Positions 54,937 to 64,000 of a stretch of DNA of 64,000 nt are shown one piece after another. The position numbers and the translations under genes are program-made. Source of the DNA: Clostridia bacterium (GTDB lineage: Bacteria; Bacillota; Clostridia; Christensenellales; CAG-138); contig JAFWJN010000028.1 of NCBI GenBank assembly GCA_017514685.1, positions 1 through 64,000 of the forward strand. The letters run 5' to 3'. The notes beneath the pieces are model-generated. The model saw nothing but the letters and a program-made list of their open reading frames with translations. It had not been told where the DNA came from and searched no databases. How positions within the stretch are numbered: position 1 is the stretch's first letter; the number at the start of each line of letters is the position of its first letter.

Positions 54937-55160
54937 GTTCGCGCCATAGGTATGTCTATGCCTAGACGCAAGGGCGATCCGCGGAGGTTGCCGGCAGCCA
55001 TTCCGGGTAATTTCGCGGGAGTCCGACGCCCGAATCCTTCGGGCGGGGCAAAAATAGCGGACACCCCGTGCCGTCCCATGCGCAGCCGAAAGGCTGTGCG
55101 AAAAAAATAAAAGGGAAACACACGGCTCTGTGTACTGCCCAACAACATCAAATTTCTAGA
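54937..55160 (+). ncRNA. Structured leader of the S10 operon
   Basis: A leader of about 240 nt separates the promoter from rpsJ and is GC-rich against its surroundings. Clear stems are TAGG/CCTA near 54947-54964; GTCCG (55021-55025) with CGGAC (55058-55062) enclosing CGCCCGAA/TTCGGGCG (55027-55045); GCGCAGCC-GAAA-GGCTGTGC (55080-55099) with a GNRA loop; and ACACA/TGTGT near 55119-55133. No T-run follows the stems, so control of translation or RNA stability by a ribosomal protein such as L4 is more likely than termination. That role is inferred by analogy. Confidence 0.55.
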
Positions 55161-55176
55161 GAGAGGAACAACAAGT

Positions 55177-55485
55177 ATGGCAAACCAAAGAATTCGCATC
55201 AAACTCAAGGCTTATGAACACAGTCTGATCGACCAGAGCGCCGAGAAGATCGTTGACACCGCCAAGAGAACCGGAGCACAGGTTTCCGGCCCCATCCCGC
55301 TGCCCACTGAAAAGGAAATCGTTACGATCCTGCGCGCAACGCACAAGTATAAGGATTCCCGTGAGCAGTTCGAGATCCGCACCCACAAGCGTCTGATCGA
55401 CATCATTCAGCCGTCCACCAAAACAGTTGAAGCACTGATGAAACTCGATCTCCCGGCGGGCGTCGACATCGAAATCAAACTGTAA
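55177..55485 (+). CDS. rpsJ: Ribosomal protein S10
   Basis: The 102-residue 30S subunit head protein, also a partner of NusB in antitermination. It begins [19 protein letters not shown] and has the conserved [10 protein letters not shown] and [24 protein letters not shown] precedes the ATG. It is the first gene of the operon. Confidence 0.98.
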   Translation: MANQRIRIKLKAYEHSLIDQSAEKIVDTAKRTGAQVSGPIPLPTEKEIVTILRATHKYKDSREQFEIRTHKRLIDIIQPSTKTVEALMKLDLPAGVDIEIKL

Positions 55486-55509
55486 AAATAATAACGGAGG
55501 TAAGACCAA

Positions 55510-56136
55510 ATGAAGAAAGCCATTTTGGGCAAGAAGATCGGTATGACGCAGTTCTTCCGGACTGACGGTACCATGATTCCCGTCACTGTTATCGAAGCCG
55601 GTCCTTGCCCCGTCATCCAGAAGAAGACTGTCGGTAACGACGGTTACGAAGCGATTCAGGTGGGCTTCTGCGAAGTTCGCGAGAATCTGTCAAACAAGCC
55701 GATTAAGGGCCATTGCGCCAAGGCGGGCGTTAAGACCATGCGTTACTTCAAAGAGTTCAAACTCGACGACGCTGCTTCCTATGAAGTAGGACAGCTCATC
55801 AAAGCGGATGTCTTTGCAGAAGGCGACAAGGTTGACGTTTCCGGCAAGAGCAAGGGCAAGGGCTTCGAAGGCAACATCAAGCGTTGGAATCAGGCTCGCG
55901 GCCGCAAGACTCACGGTTCTCATTCCTATCGTGTTGCCGGTTCCATGGGCGCCTGCACCTACCCCGGCGAAGTTTTCAAGACCAAGCGTCTTCCCGGACA
56001 TATGGGCAGTGAGAATGTCACAGTCCAGAACCTGGAAGTCGTCAAGACCGATGCTGAGCGCAACCTGATCCTGATCAAGGGCGCGATCCCCGGAGCAAAG
56101 GGAACGCTGGTTGCGGTCAAGAGCACCGTGAAGTAA
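55510..56136 (+). CDS. rplC: Ribosomal protein L3
   Basis: The 208-residue early-assembly protein of the 50S subunit. Signatures are [12 protein letters not shown], the extended loop with [15 protein letters not shown] and [28 protein letters not shown] split around the peptidyl-transferase-facing tip. GGAGG is upstream. Confidence 0.98.
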   Translation: MKKAILGKKIGMTQFFRTDGTMIPVTVIEAGPCPVIQKKTVGNDGYEAIQVGFCEVRENLSNKPIKGHCAKAGVKTMRYFKEFKLDDAASYEVGQLIKADVFAEGDKVDVSGKSKGKGFEGNIKRWNQARGRKTHGSHSYRVAGSMGACTYPGEVFKTKRLPGHMGSENVTVQNLEVVKTDAERNLILIKGAIPGAKGTLVAVKSTVK

Positions 56137-56148
56137 GGAGGAAAGAAC

Positions 56149-56769
56149 ATGCCGAACGTAGCATTGTATGATATCAAGGGCAACACCGTTGGCGAGATCG
56201 AACTTTCTGAGAATGTTTTCGGCCATGAGGTCAACGAGAGCGTTCTGCACGATGTCGTCGTTGCACACCTTGCAAACTGCCGTCAGGGCACACAGAGCGC
56301 TCTGACCCGCGCAGAAGTTTCCGGCGGCGGCAAAAAGCCGTGGCGCCAGAAGGGCACAGGCCGTGCTCGCCAGGGTTCTACCCGTTCTCCGCAGTGGAGA
56401 CATGGCGGCGTCGTTTTTGCCCCCAAACCCCGTGACTACGCGATTCGCCTGAACAAGAAAGTCAAGCGCCTCGCAATGTGGTCCGCACTGTCCTCCAAGG
56501 TCAACGAGAATGAGCTGATCGTGTTCGATGCACTGAACATTGAAGCTCCGAAGACCAAGGAAATGGTCAAGGTTTTAAAAGCGGTCAATACCGAAAAGGC
56601 TCTGATCGTTCTTGCCGATAAGGATGACACCGTGGAGCGTGCCACTGCCAACATCCCGAACGTCAAGACAACACAGGTCGGAACGCTGAGCGCTTACGAG
56701 ATCTTGAAGTATGAGAAGCTGATCCTCACAAAGGCATCAGCGGAAAAGATCGAGGAGGTTTACGCATAA
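56149..56769 (+). CDS. rplD: Ribosomal protein L4
   Basis: The 206-residue L4 has the exit-tunnel loop GGGKKPWRQKGTGRARQGS and the globular core. In many bacteria L4 also represses its own operon through the leader. Its stop overlaps the rplW start. Confidence 0.98.
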   Translation: MPNVALYDIKGNTVGEIELSENVFGHEVNESVLHDVVVAHLANCRQGTQSALTRAEVSGGGKKPWRQKGTGRARQGSTRSPQWRHGGVVFAPKPRDYAIRLNKKVKRLAMWSALSSKVNENELIVFDALNIEAPKTKEMVKVLKAVNTEKALIVLADKDDTVERATANIPNVKTTQVGTLSAYEILKYEKLILTKASAEKIEEVYA

Positions 56770-57065
56770 TGAAGAACGCATATGATGTCGTAAAAGCTCC
56801 GATCCTCACGGAAAAGAGTTATGATTATATCGCGCATCGCATCTACACTTTCGAAGTTGCGAAGACCGCGAACAAGATCGAGATCGCTCAGGCGGTCGAA
56901 GAGATCTTCGGCGTTAAAGTTGCGAGCGTTCACACTGTGAACAAGATTGGCAAAGTAAAGCGCCAGGGCCGTACGCAGGGCAGAACCGCTGCCAAAAAGA
57001 AAGCGTATGTCAAACTGACAGCCGATTCCAAGGGCATTGAGCTCTTTGACGGTATCGCACAGTAA
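56769..57065 (+). CDS. rplW: Ribosomal protein L23
   Basis: The 98-residue exit-site protein, docking point for trigger factor and SRP. Conserved parts are [30 protein letters not shown] and [12 protein letters not shown]. Overlaps rplD by one base. Confidence 0.98.
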   Translation: MKNAYDVVKAPILTEKSYDYIAHRIYTFEVAKTANKIEIAQAVEEIFGVKVASVHTVNKIGKVKRQGRTQGRTAAKKKAYVKLTADSKGIELFDGIAQ

Positions 57066-57076
57066 GGAGGCAAAAC

Positions 57077-57913
57077 ATGGCTATTCGTAAACTGAACCCC
57101 ATTACGCCGGGTACAAGGCACATGTCCGTCTCCACTTATGAGGAGATCACCAAGAAGACCCCTGAAAAGGCACTGGTCGAAGACCTCAACAGCAAAGCGG
57201 GCCGCAATTTCACCGGTAAGATCACCGTTCGTCATCAGGGCGGCGGCGCAAAGCGCAAGTATCGCGTGATCGACTTCAAGCGCAACAAGGACGGCATCCC
57301 CGCAACGGTCAATGCCATCGAGTACGATCCGAACCGTTCCGCGAATATCGCTCTTCTGTTCTATGCAGACGGCGAAAAGCGCTACATCATCGCTCCTTAC
57401 GGCCTGAATGTTGGTGACACCGTTATTTCCGGCGAAAGCGCCGACATCAAGATCGGCAATGCACTGGAGCTCCAGTACATCCCCGTCGGCACGATGATCC
57501 ACTGCATCGAGCTGAAGCCCGGCAAGGGCGCCCAGCTGGTCCGTTCCGCAGGCAATGCGGCGCAGCTGATGGCAAAGGAAGGCAAGTACGCTCAGGTACG
57601 TCTTCCCAGCGGCGAAGTCCGTCTGATCCCGATGAACGCGAAAGCGACGATCGGCCAGGTCGGCAATCTGGATTATCAGAACGTTCAGCTTGGTAAAGCA
57701 GGGCGCAAGCGTCACATGGGTATCCGCCCGACCGTCCGTGGTTCTGTCATGAACCCGAACGACCATCCACATGGTGGTGGCGAGGGCAAATCCCCGATCG
57801 GCCGTCCGGGCCCTGTCACTCCTTGGGGCAAGCCCGCGCTCGGTTACAAGACGCGTAAGAAGAAGAACAAGAGCAACAAGTACATCGTTCGCCGCAGAAC
57901 GAGTGGTAAGTAA
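57077..57913 (+). CDS. rplB: Ribosomal protein L2
   Basis: The 278-residue L2 is needed for subunit joining and peptidyl transfer. It has the RNA-binding core and the late motif [20 protein letters not shown] containing the conserved histidine. AAGGAGG is upstream. Confidence 0.99.
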   Translation: MAIRKLNPITPGTRHMSVSTYEEITKKTPEKALVEDLNSKAGRNFTGKITVRHQGGGAKRKYRVIDFKRNKDGIPATVNAIEYDPNRSANIALLFYADGEKRYIIAPYGLNVGDTVISGESADIKIGNALELQYIPVGTMIHCIELKPGKGAQLVRSAGNAAQLMAKEGKYAQVRLPSGEVRLIPMNAKATIGQVGNLDYQNVQLGKAGRKRHMGIRPTVRGSVMNPNDHPHGGGEGKSPIGRPGPVTPWGKPALGYKTRKKKNKSNKYIVRRRTSGK

Positions 57914-57928
57914 TTAGGAGGATAAACA

Positions 57929-58210
57929 ATGAGCAGATCGGTCAAAAAAGGTCCGTTTGTAGAAGAACGCTTGTACTCTCGCATTCAGTCCATGAATGAG
58001 AGCGGCAAGAAGACCGTTGTTAAGACATGGTCCCGTGCCTCCACGATCTTCCCCGATTTCGTCGGCCACACGATCGCGGTACATGACGGCAAAAAGCATG
58101 TTCCGGTGTACGTTACGGAAGAGATGGTCGGACACAAGCTGGGCGAGTTCGCACCCACCCGCACGTTCCGCGGTCACAGGGGCTCCGAGAAATCCTCGGG
58201 AGCAAAATAA
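57929..58210 (+). CDS. rpsS: Ribosomal protein S19
   Basis: The 93-residue S19 starts [15 protein letters not shown] and contains the conserved [19 protein letters not shown] and the end [12 protein letters not shown]. It lies in the 30S head and is 15 nt after rplB. Confidence 0.98.
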   Translation: MSRSVKKGPFVEERLYSRIQSMNESGKKTVVKTWSRASTIFPDFVGHTIAVHDGKKHVPVYVTEEMVGHKLGEFAPTRTFRGHRGSEKSSGAK

Positions 58211-58222
58211 GGAGGAACGATC

Positions 58223-58609
58223 ATGGCAACCAGAACGAGAGAAAAGACGGCTCGCCGTCATGAAACAGCTGATAAGCGCCCCCGCGCTATCGCTCGTTAT
58301 ATTCGCATTTCGAACCGCAAGGTCAAGACGGTCATCGACTTGATCCGCGGCAAGAGCGTTAAAGAAGCCGCTGCGATTTTGGCTTACACGCCCAAATCCG
58401 CCAGCGAACCGGTGCTGAAGCTCCTGAACTCTGCAATCGCAAATGCAGAGAACAACCTCGACATGAACCGCGACGATCTGTATGTTGCGGAGGTCTATGC
58501 CAATCAGGGACCGACACTGCAGCGTTATCGCGCAAGAGCGCGTGGCTCTGCTTCCCCGATTCGCAAGCGCACCAGCCACATCACGATCATCCTGGATCAG
58601 GTCAAGTAA
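58223..58609 (+). CDS. rplV: Ribosomal protein L22
   Basis: The 128-residue tunnel protein has the [20 protein letters not shown] core and the beta-hairpin ending [18 protein letters not shown] that reaches into the exit tunnel. The N-terminus is about 15 residues longer than the shortest homologues, being rich in Thr, Arg and Glu. Confidence 0.98.
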   Translation: MATRTREKTARRHETADKRPRAIARYIRISNRKVKTVIDLIRGKSVKEAAAILAYTPKSASEPVLKLLNSAIANAENNLDMNRDDLYVAEVYANQGPTLQRYRARARGSASPIRKRTSHITIILDQVK

Positions 58610-58619
58610 GGAGGACAGT

Positions 58620-59279
58620 ATGGGTCAGAAAGTTAATCCGAACGGATTCCGCGTAGGCGTGATCAGAGATTGGAACACGCATTGGTATGCAACGAAGAAG
58701 GACTTCTCGGACTGCCTCGTTGAGGACCGCAAGATCCGTGATTTCGTTAAGAAAAAGTACTATCAGGCAAGCATTTCCCGCATTGTGATTGACCGTGCAA
58801 CCGGCAAGATCAGCGTTGGTATCTACACCGCGCGTCCCGGTATGCTGATCGGCAAGGGCGGCGCAGGCATCGAAGAGATCAAAGCGTCCGTCGCAGCAGA
58901 GATCGGCAAGCCCGTCGCAATCAACATCATGGAAGTACGTGATGCGGATGCGGATGCACAGCTTGTTGCAGAAAACATCGCAGCGCAGATCGAGAAGCGT
59001 ATCAGCTTCCGCCGCGCGATGAAGCAGGCAATGCAGCGCGCAATGCAGCGCCCCGGCGTCAAGGGAATCAAACTCACCTGCGCGGGACGTCTCGGCGGTG
59101 CCGAGATTGCGAGAGCAGAGGGATACCATGACGGTTCCATCCCGCTGCAGACCATGCGCGCGGACATTCACTATGGCTTTGCCGAGGCAAACACCCAGTA
59201 CGGCCGCATCGGCTGCAAAGTATGGATTTACAAGGGTGAAGTCCTCAAGCGTGCAAAGCGCTCGGAAGGAGGCAAATAA
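58620..59279 (+). CDS. rpsC: Ribosomal protein S3
   Basis: S3 forms part of the mRNA entry site. Starting at [13 protein letters not shown] (58620, with AAGGAGG upstream), it has 219 residues with the KH domain ([13 protein letters not shown]) and the C-terminal domain ([17 protein letters not shown]). A longer open frame upstream is inside rplV and is not used. Confidence 0.98.
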   Translation: MGQKVNPNGFRVGVIRDWNTHWYATKKDFSDCLVEDRKIRDFVKKKYYQASISRIVIDRATGKISVGIYTARPGMLIGKGGAGIEEIKASVAAEIGKPVAINIMEVRDADADAQLVAENIAAQIEKRISFRRAMKQAMQRAMQRPGVKGIKLTCAGRLGGAEIARAEGYHDGSIPLQTMRADIHYGFAEANTQYGRIGCKVWIYKGEVLKRAKRSEGGK

Positions 59280-59282
59280 TCC

Positions 59283-59708
59283 ATGTTAATGCCGAAGAGA
59301 GTTAAGCGCCGCAGAGTTTTCCGCGGACGCATGAAGGGTGCCGCACATCGCGGTAACACCATCACTTACGGTGAATATGGTCTCGTCGCGCTGGAGCCCT
59401 CCTGGGTCACCAGCAACCAGATTGAAGCTGCCCGTGTCGCGATGACTCGTTACATCAAGCGTGGCGGTAAGGTCTGGACGAAGATCTTCCCCGATAAGCC
59501 TGTTACTGAAAAGCCTGCTGAAACCCGAATGGGTTCCGGTAAAGGTTCCCCCGAATACTGGGTTGCAGTTGTGAAGCCCGGCAGAGTCATGTTCGAGATC
59601 GCAGAAGTAGATGAAGCGACCGCTCGTGAAGCTCTCCGTCTTGCAATGCACAAGCTGCCGCTCAAGTGCAAGATCGTGAAAAAAGCTGAAGAGAAAGGAG
59701 AAGAATGA
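59283..59708 (+). CDS. rplP: Ribosomal protein L16
   Basis: The 141-residue L16 contacts A-site tRNA. It shows [19 protein letters not shown], the [12 protein letters not shown] core, [21 protein letters not shown] split at the usual place and a charged C-terminus. It starts 3 nt after rpsC. Its stop overlaps the rpmC start. Confidence 0.98.
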   Translation: MLMPKRVKRRRVFRGRMKGAAHRGNTITYGEYGLVALEPSWVTSNQIEAARVAMTRYIKRGGKVWTKIFPDKPVTEKPAETRMGSGKGSPEYWVAVVKPGRVMFEIAEVDEATAREALRLAMHKLPLKCKIVKKAEEKGEE

Positions 59709-59914
59709 TCATGAAGGCAGATAAACTGAAAGCCATGAGCAAAGATGAACTGCTCAAGCAGGAAAAAGAGCTGAAAGCCGAATTGTTCAATCTTCGCTTC
59801 CAGTCTGTAACTGGACAGATCAGCAATCCCGCGCGCATCAGCGAATGCAGGAAAGACATCGCACGAATCAAGACCGTTCTCCGCGCTCGTGAGCTCGGTC
59901 AGGATGCCGAATAA
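59705..59914 (+). CDS. rpmC: Ribosomal protein L29
   Basis: The 69-residue two-helix L29 has the [16 protein letters not shown] signature. The ATG at 59705 overlaps the rplP stop; an ATG at 59711 is the alternative and gives a 67-residue protein, with AAAGGAG serving either. Confidence 0.96.
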   Translation: MIMKADKLKAMSKDELLKQEKELKAELFNLRFQSVTGQISNPARISECRKDIARIKTVLRARELGQDAE

Positions 59915-59928
59915 GGAGGAAATGGCAC

Positions 59929-60189
59929 ATGGAAGAACAGAGAGGTTATCGTAAGACCCGCGTTGGTATCGTTACCAGCGATAAGATGGACAAGACGATC
60001 GTTGTTTCCATCAAAACCAAGGTTCGCCATCCCCTGTACGGCAAGATGGTCAATCGTACCCGCAAATTCAAGGCGCACGATGAAGAGAACCAGTGCGGTA
60101 TCGGTGATACCGTGCGTATCATGGAGACCCGCCCGATTTCCAAGGACAAGAGATGGCGCCTTGTAGAAATCATCGAAAAGGCGAAGTAA
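59929..60189 (+). CDS. rpsQ: Ribosomal protein S17
   Basis: The 86-residue OB-fold protein S17 shows [37 protein letters not shown] and [27 protein letters not shown] is upstream. Last gene of the classical S10 group. Confidence 0.98.
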   Translation: MEEQRGYRKTRVGIVTSDKMDKTIVVSIKTKVRHPLYGKMVNRTRKFKAHDEENQCGIGDTVRIMETRPISKDKRWRLVEIIEKAK

Positions 60190-60205
60190 TGGGGAGGAAA
60201 ATAGT

Positions 60206-60574
60206 ATGATTCAGCCTCAAACCAGATTGAAAGTCGCGGACAACAGCGGCGCCAAGGAAGTTCAGTGCATTCACATCCTGGGCGGCTCCAAAGTGAAGTT
60301 CGCAGGCGTCGGCGATGTCATCGTGTGCGCAGTTAAGTCTGCAGCACCGGGCGGCGCCGTAAAGAAGAAGGATGTCGTTCGCGCGGTTATCGTCCGCACG
60401 ACTTCCCAGACATCCCGTCCCGATGGCAGCCACATCCGTTTCGACGATAATGCGTGCGTCATCATTAATGATCAGAAGCAGCCGCGCGGCACCCGTATCT
60501 TTGGGCCGGTCGCACGTGAGCTTCGTGAGAAAGACTATATGAAGATCGTCTCTCTCGCACCCGAAGTTCTGTAA
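60206..60574 (+). CDS. rplN: Ribosomal protein L14
   Basis: The 122-residue L14 has the sequence [20 protein letters not shown] and the conserved [14 protein letters not shown] end. It begins the spc group, only 17 nt after rpsQ, so S10 and spc genes form one unit here. Confidence 0.99.
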   Translation: MIQPQTRLKVADNSGAKEVQCIHILGGSKVKFAGVGDVIVCAVKSAAPGGAVKKKDVVRAVIVRTTSQTSRPDGSHIRFDDNACVIINDQKQPRGTRIFGPVARELREKDYMKIVSLAPEVL

Positions 60575-60587
60575 GGAGGAAAGCAAC

Positions 60588-60905
60588 ATGGCAAAACTGA
60601 ATGTGAAAAAAGGCGATACCGTCGTTGTGATCTCCGGCCAGGATAAAGGCAAGCAGGGCAAGATCCTGACTTCGGACCCCCAGAAGGGCCGCGTTTCGGT
60701 CCAGGGTGCCAACATGATCACCAAGCACGTCAAACCCCGTCGTCAGGGCGAGGCAGGCGGCCGGATCGAGACAGAAGGCACGATCGATGCTTCCAACGTT
60801 ATGCTGGTTTGCCCCAAGTGCGGCAAAGCGACCCGCGTCGCACACCAGATCGTTGATGGTAAGAAAGTCCGCGTTTGCAAAAAGTGCGGCAAGGTCATGG
60901 ACTGA
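60588..60905 (+). CDS. rplX: Ribosomal protein L24
   Basis: The 105-residue L24 has the KOW motif (KKGDTVVVISGQDKGKQGKI) and the late CPKCGKATR and CKKCGK pairs, a four-cysteine knuckle seen in many Bacillota L24 proteins. Confidence 0.98.
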   Translation: MAKLNVKKGDTVVVISGQDKGKQGKILTSDPQKGRVSVQGANMITKHVKPRRQGEAGGRIETEGTIDASNVMLVCPKCGKATRVAHQIVDGKKVRVCKKCGKVMD

Positions 60906-60923
60906 GACGGAAGGAGATAAACA

Positions 60924-61538
60924 ATGGCAAAGAAAGAAACTGCACAGGCTGCACCCAAAAAGAAGGCTGCAGTACAGGCAAAGCCTTTCAGCGGTGCACC
61001 CCGTCTGAAGACCAAGTATAATGAAGAAGTTGTTCCGGCTCTGCAGGAAAAGTTCAAATATGAGAACGTCATGCAGATCCCGAAGCTCGACAAGATCATC
61101 CTGAACATGGGTCTCGGCTCTGAGAAGGATAATCCCAAGGGCATTGAAAAGGCTGTTGAAGAGCTTTCCAACATTGCCGGTCAGAAAGCAGTCATCACCA
61201 AGGCGAAGAAGTCTGTTGCGAACTTCAAAGTTCGTGAAGGCATGAACATCGGTGCGAAGGTTACTCTCCGCGGCGACCGTATGTATTACTTCGCTGACAA
61301 GCTGATGAACATCGTTCTCCCGCGCGTCCGCGACTTCCGCGGCGTTTCCGACAAGTCGTTTGACGGCAGAGGAAACTACGCAATGGGCGTCAGAGAACAG
61401 CTGATCTTCCCGGAGATCAACTATGACGATGTTGATAAGACCCGTGGTATGAACATCGTGTTCGTCACGAGCGCACAGACTGACGAAGAAGCCAAAGAGC
61501 TTCTGGCACTGCTCGGCATGCCGTTCGTCCAGGACTAA
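60924..61538 (+). CDS. rplE: Ribosomal protein L5
   Basis: L5 binds 5S rRNA. The core is normal ([52 protein letters not shown]). The start adds about 24 residues rich in Lys and Ala ([20 protein letters not shown]) to the usual 179-180, giving 204. AAGGAGA is upstream of this first ATG and no better internal start was seen. Confidence 0.97.
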   Translation: MAKKETAQAAPKKKAAVQAKPFSGAPRLKTKYNEEVVPALQEKFKYENVMQIPKLDKIILNMGLGSEKDNPKGIEKAVEELSNIAGQKAVITKAKKSVANFKVREGMNIGAKVTLRGDRMYYFADKLMNIVLPRVRDFRGVSDKSFDGRGNYAMGVREQLIFPEINYDDVDKTRGMNIVFVTSAQTDEEAKELLALLGMPFVQD

Positions 61539-61554
61539 TGAAGGAGGAACCATT

Positions 61555-61740
61555 ATGGCAAAGACATCTTTGAAGCTGAAGCAGCAGAGAGAGCCCAAGT
61601 ACTCGACCCGCGCTTACACCCGTTGCCGTATCTGCGGTCGTCCGCACTCGGTTCTCCGCAAGTATGGCATCTGCCGTATCTGCTTCCGTGAAGAAGCTTA
61701 TAACGGCAACATCCCCGGCGTGCGTAAAGCCAGCTGGTAA
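61555..61740 (+). CDS. rpsN: Ribosomal protein S14, zinc type
   Basis: The 61-residue S14 carries the zinc-binding pairs CRICG and CRICF (CXXC-X13-CXXC), so it is the zinc-dependent S14Z form typical of Gram-positives. AAGGAGG is upstream. Confidence 0.98.
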   Translation: MAKTSLKLKQQREPKYSTRAYTRCRICGRPHSVLRKYGICRICFREEAYNGNIPGVRKASW

Positions 61741-61757
61741 TCAGGAGGATTCAGATC

Positions 61758-62150
61758 ATGACAGATACAATTGCAGATATGCTCACCAGAATCCGCAACG
61801 CACTGGTTGCAAAGCATGAAACGGTAGACGTTCCTGCTTCAGCCATCAAGAAGGCGATTGTGGAGATCCTCTTGGAGGAAGGCTACATCAAAGGCTTTGA
61901 GATCATCGAAGAAGGCATCGAAAAAACGATCCGCATCAAACTGAAGTATGGTCCCAACAAGCAGCGCGTCATCGTTGGCATCAAGCGTATTTCCCGTCCG
62001 GGTCTGCGCGTTTATGCCCGTAAGGATGAGATCCCCAAAGTCCTCGGCGGCATGGGTATCGCTATCCTGTCCACATCCCGCGGCGTTATGACCGACCGGG
62101 AAGCAAGAAAACTCGGCGTTGGCGGCGAAGTGCTCGCATACGTCTGGTAA
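61758..62150 (+). CDS. rpsH: Ribosomal protein S8
   Basis: The 130-residue S8 has the start [14 protein letters not shown] and the end [23 protein letters not shown] in its expected form (IAILSTSRG). It organises the 16S central domain and in some bacteria represses the spc genes. Confidence 0.98.
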   Translation: MTDTIADMLTRIRNALVAKHETVDVPASAIKKAIVEILLEEGYIKGFEIIEEGIEKTIRIKLKYGPNKQRVIVGIKRISRPGLRVYARKDEIPKVLGGMGIAILSTSRGVMTDREARKLGVGGEVLAYVW

Positions 62151-62170
62151 TTTAAACGGAGGATAATAAA

Positions 62171-62710
62171 ATGTCTCGAATCGGAAAACTTCCGGTCGCA
62201 ATTCCGGCCGGAGTGACAATCACGGTCGACAATCATAATTGCGTGACCGTGAAAGGCCCCAAGGGCGAACTGAAGCAAACGGTCTCGCCTGAAATGAAAC
62301 TTGAACAGGAAAATGGTCATCTGACCGTTTCCCGTCCGAGTGACGACAAACAGCACCGTGCTCTGCACGGTCTGACCCGCTCTCTGATCAATAACATGGT
62401 TCTCGGCGTAACCGCAGGTTTCGAGAAGAAACTTGAGATCGTCGGTACCGGTTACAGAGCACAGATGGATGGAAAAGACCTCGTTCTGAACCTTGGTTAT
62501 TCTCATCCGGTGCGTTTCGCAAAGATGGATGGCATCGAGTTCGAAACGCCCGCCCCGACGAAGATCACGATCAAGGGCATCGACAAGCAGAAGGTCGGCC
62601 AGGTTGCGGCTGATGTTCGCGCAAGCCGTCCGCCGGAACCCTACAAGGGCAAAGGCATCCGCTATGAAGGCGAAACAGTCCTCCGCAAGGAAGGCAAGAC
62701 CGGTAAGTAA
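62171..62710 (+). CDS. rplF: Ribosomal protein L6
   Basis: The 179-residue two-domain L6 shows [26 protein letters not shown] and the C-terminal [14 protein letters not shown]. It lies near the GTPase centre. GGAGG upstream. Confidence 0.98.
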   Translation: MSRIGKLPVAIPAGVTITVDNHNCVTVKGPKGELKQTVSPEMKLEQENGHLTVSRPSDDKQHRALHGLTRSLINNMVLGVTAGFEKKLEIVGTGYRAQMDGKDLVLNLGYSHPVRFAKMDGIEFETPAPTKITIKGIDKQKVGQVAADVRASRPPEPYKGKGIRYEGETVLRKEGKTGK

Positions 62711-62731
62711 GGTAGAAAGGAGTAACATAGA

Positions 62732-63100
62732 ATGTTTTCTAAGATTGATAAGAACTCTGTTCGCAAGGTTCGTCATCATCGTCAGCGCAGAGATCTCAAC
62801 GGAACATGTGATCGCCCGAGACTGAATGTCTATCGCAGCACCAATCACATCTACGCTCAGATCATTGACGATACCACTGGTAACACTCTGGCTGCTGCTT
62901 CTACTCTGGATGCACAGATCAAAGGAGAACTCAATGACAAGACCAAGACCGAAGCCAGCAAGCTCGTCGGAAAACTCATCGGACAGCGTGCTCTCGAAAA
63001 GGGCGTCACGAAAGTCGTTTTCGATCGCGGCGGTTACCTCTACACAGGCCGTGTAGCGGCAGTTGCTGAAGGCGCTAGAGAAGCAGGCTTGGACTTCTAA
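62732..63100 (+). CDS. rplR: Ribosomal protein L18
   Basis: The 122-residue 5S rRNA-binding L18 has [20 protein letters not shown] and [29 protein letters not shown] is upstream. Confidence 0.98.
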   Translation: MFSKIDKNSVRKVRHHRQRRDLNGTCDRPRLNVYRSTNHIYAQIIDDTTGNTLAAASTLDAQIKGELNDKTKTEASKLVGKLIGQRALEKGVTKVVFDRGGYLYTGRVAAVAEGAREAGLDF

Positions 63101-63112
63101 GGAGGAAACGAA

Positions 63113-63625
63113 ATGAGAAACGACAGAGAAAGAAAATTCGAGCGCGAAGTTCCCGAATTCAAAGAAAAGCTCGTTGCAATCAACCGCGTTGCGAAGGTTG
63201 TTAAGGGCGGTAAGAATTTCCGCTTCACCGCGCTGATGGTTGTCGGCAATGAGAACGGCAAAGTCGGCGTAGGTCTCGGCAAAGCAGTTGAAATTCCCGA
63301 TGCGGTCCGCAAGGGTGTTGAGGATGCAAAACGCCACATGATCGAAGTACCGGTCGTCGGAACAACGATTCCGCACGAAGTAGAAGGTAAGTTCGGCAAG
63401 GGCCATGTCCGCATGCTCCCCGCTCAGGAAGGTACCGGCGTTATCGCTGGCGGTCCTGCCCGTGCTGTCCTCGAGATGGCAGGCATCAAGGATATCCGGA
63501 CCAAGTCGTTCGGTTCCAACAACCCGTCCAACTGCGTCAAAGCAACGCTGAACGGACTGTCACAGCTCCGTACTGCAGAACAGATCGCTGCGCTCCGCGG
63601 CAAATCTGTTGATGAGATTCTGTAA
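63113..63625 (+). CDS. rpsE: Ribosomal protein S5
   Basis: The 170-residue S5 has the dsRBD-like N-domain ([28 protein letters not shown]) and C-domain ([16 protein letters not shown]). It helps keep decoding accurate. AAGGAGG upstream. Confidence 0.98.
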   Translation: MRNDRERKFEREVPEFKEKLVAINRVAKVVKGGKNFRFTALMVVGNENGKVGVGLGKAVEIPDAVRKGVEDAKRHMIEVPVVGTTIPHEVEGKFGKGHVRMLPAQEGTGVIAGGPARAVLEMAGIKDIRTKSFGSNNPSNCVKATLNGLSQLRTAEQIAALRGKSVDEIL

Positions 63626-63638
63626 GGAGGACCCGATC

Positions 63639-63812
63639 ATGTTGAAAATCACATTGATTAAGAGCCCGATCAGCAGTCTCAAAGATCAGCAGGACACCGT
63701 TAAGGCGCTTGGACTCCGCAAGGTCAATCAGACTGTTGAGAAGCCCGACAATGCGTGCGTTCGCGGCCAGATCTTCAAGGTAAAACACCTTGTTAAGGTC
63801 GAAGAAGAGTAA
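63639..63812 (+). CDS. rpmD: Ribosomal protein L30
   Basis: The 57-residue L30 begins [18 protein letters not shown] at 63639, with AAGGAGG upstream. An in-frame reading from 63609 lies in the end of rpsE and is rejected. Confidence 0.97.
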   Translation: MLKITLIKSPISSLKDQQDTVKALGLRKVNQTVEKPDNACVRGQIFKVKHLVKVEEE

Positions 63813-63826
63813 GGAGGGTCAACAAT

Positions 63827-64000
63827 ATGAAGATCCATGAATTAAGACCGACCGAAGGTGCAACTCATGCGCCGAAGCGCGTTGGACGCGGCACCGGTTC
63901 CGGTATCGGTAAAACTTCCGCAAAGGGTCACAAGGGCCAGAAAGCCCGCAGTGGCAGCAAGAAGAACGGTTTCGAAGGCGGTCAGATGCCTCTGACCCGT
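63827..64000 (+). CDS. rplO: Ribosomal protein L15, partial
   Basis: The first 58 codons are present and the gene runs off the window. It starts [18 protein letters not shown] and continues with [18 protein letters not shown], the L15 RNA-binding N-terminus. AAGGAGG upstream. Confidence 0.97.
   Translation, partial: MKIHELRPTEGATHAPKRVGRGTGSGIGKTSAKGHKGQKARSGSKKNGFEGGQMPLTR

Noticed and set aside
55080-55110. Terminator or attenuator in the S10 leader
   Set aside because: The hairpin is strong but is followed by A residues, not T, on the coding strand.
1-64000. CRISPR arrays, prophage, rRNA or tRNA genes
   Set aside because: No spaced direct repeats, phage structural genes, cloverleaf sequences or rRNA segments were seen on either strand by eye. 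A tRNA or CRISPR scan would settle it.

Overview
The window reads as chromosomal backbone of an anaerobic, fermentative member of the Clostridia (Bacillota). The evidence is a zinc-type S14, HemZ, a DUF1292 protein, TmcAL, a SpoIID/LytB protein, the DnaD/DnaI-like primosome pair, a Pta-AckA acetate branch and a heterodimeric BmrCD-type ABC exporter. No rRNA, tRNA, CRISPR array or prophage was seen. A species cannot be named from the sequence.

Layout. (1) 1-1300: tuf and its terminator. (2) 1300-3430: a visibly AT-richer islet with a putative lipoprotein, a frameshifted gene of unknown function and the stump of an IS3-family transposase. (3) 3500-6950 (minus): a PAS regulator, ygeY and ygeW, a fragment of the locus linked in gut bacteria to selenium-dependent purine catabolism. 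(4) 7000-17750: DUF1292, tmcAL, pta-ackA, then recJ, relA/spoT, dtd, an MBL hydrolase and hemZ. (5) 17800-20620: glnA behind a structured leader, a 58-codon DUF4250 gene, and lgt. (6) 20700-33050: leuS, mscS, a glycerate 2-kinase, a TetR regulator with an operator and a CPBP protease, thyA-folA-GNAT, and a two-subunit ABC exporter. (7) 33050-36570 (minus): DegV and glycogen phosphorylase.

(8) 36740-47560 is the most distinctive part. One strong promoter is followed by two paralogous membrane-anchored proteins with Ig-like modules and a transglutaminase-like domain, then a DltA-like adenylating enzyme, an acyl carrier protein, an MBOAT acyltransferase, an SGNH-like membrane protein with a GDC motif, a lipoprotein and a MATE exporter. 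By analogy with DltABCD this looks like a system that activates a small carboxylic or amino acid in the cytoplasm, passes it across the membrane and attaches it to an envelope polymer. The two transglutaminase-like proteins and the odd SGNH protein set it apart from classical dlt operons.

(9) 47580-54810: a small membrane protein, a cytoplasmic GH13 enzyme, a PrsW-like protease, trmN6 and a spoIID-like gene on the minus strand, facing dnaD-dnaI-rsmI. The divergent spoIID/dnaD region has -10 boxes placed so that both messages could be leaderless. (10) 54900-64000: a strong promoter, a 240-nt structured leader and the S10-spc ribosomal protein operon from rpsJ to a partial rplO that runs off the window.
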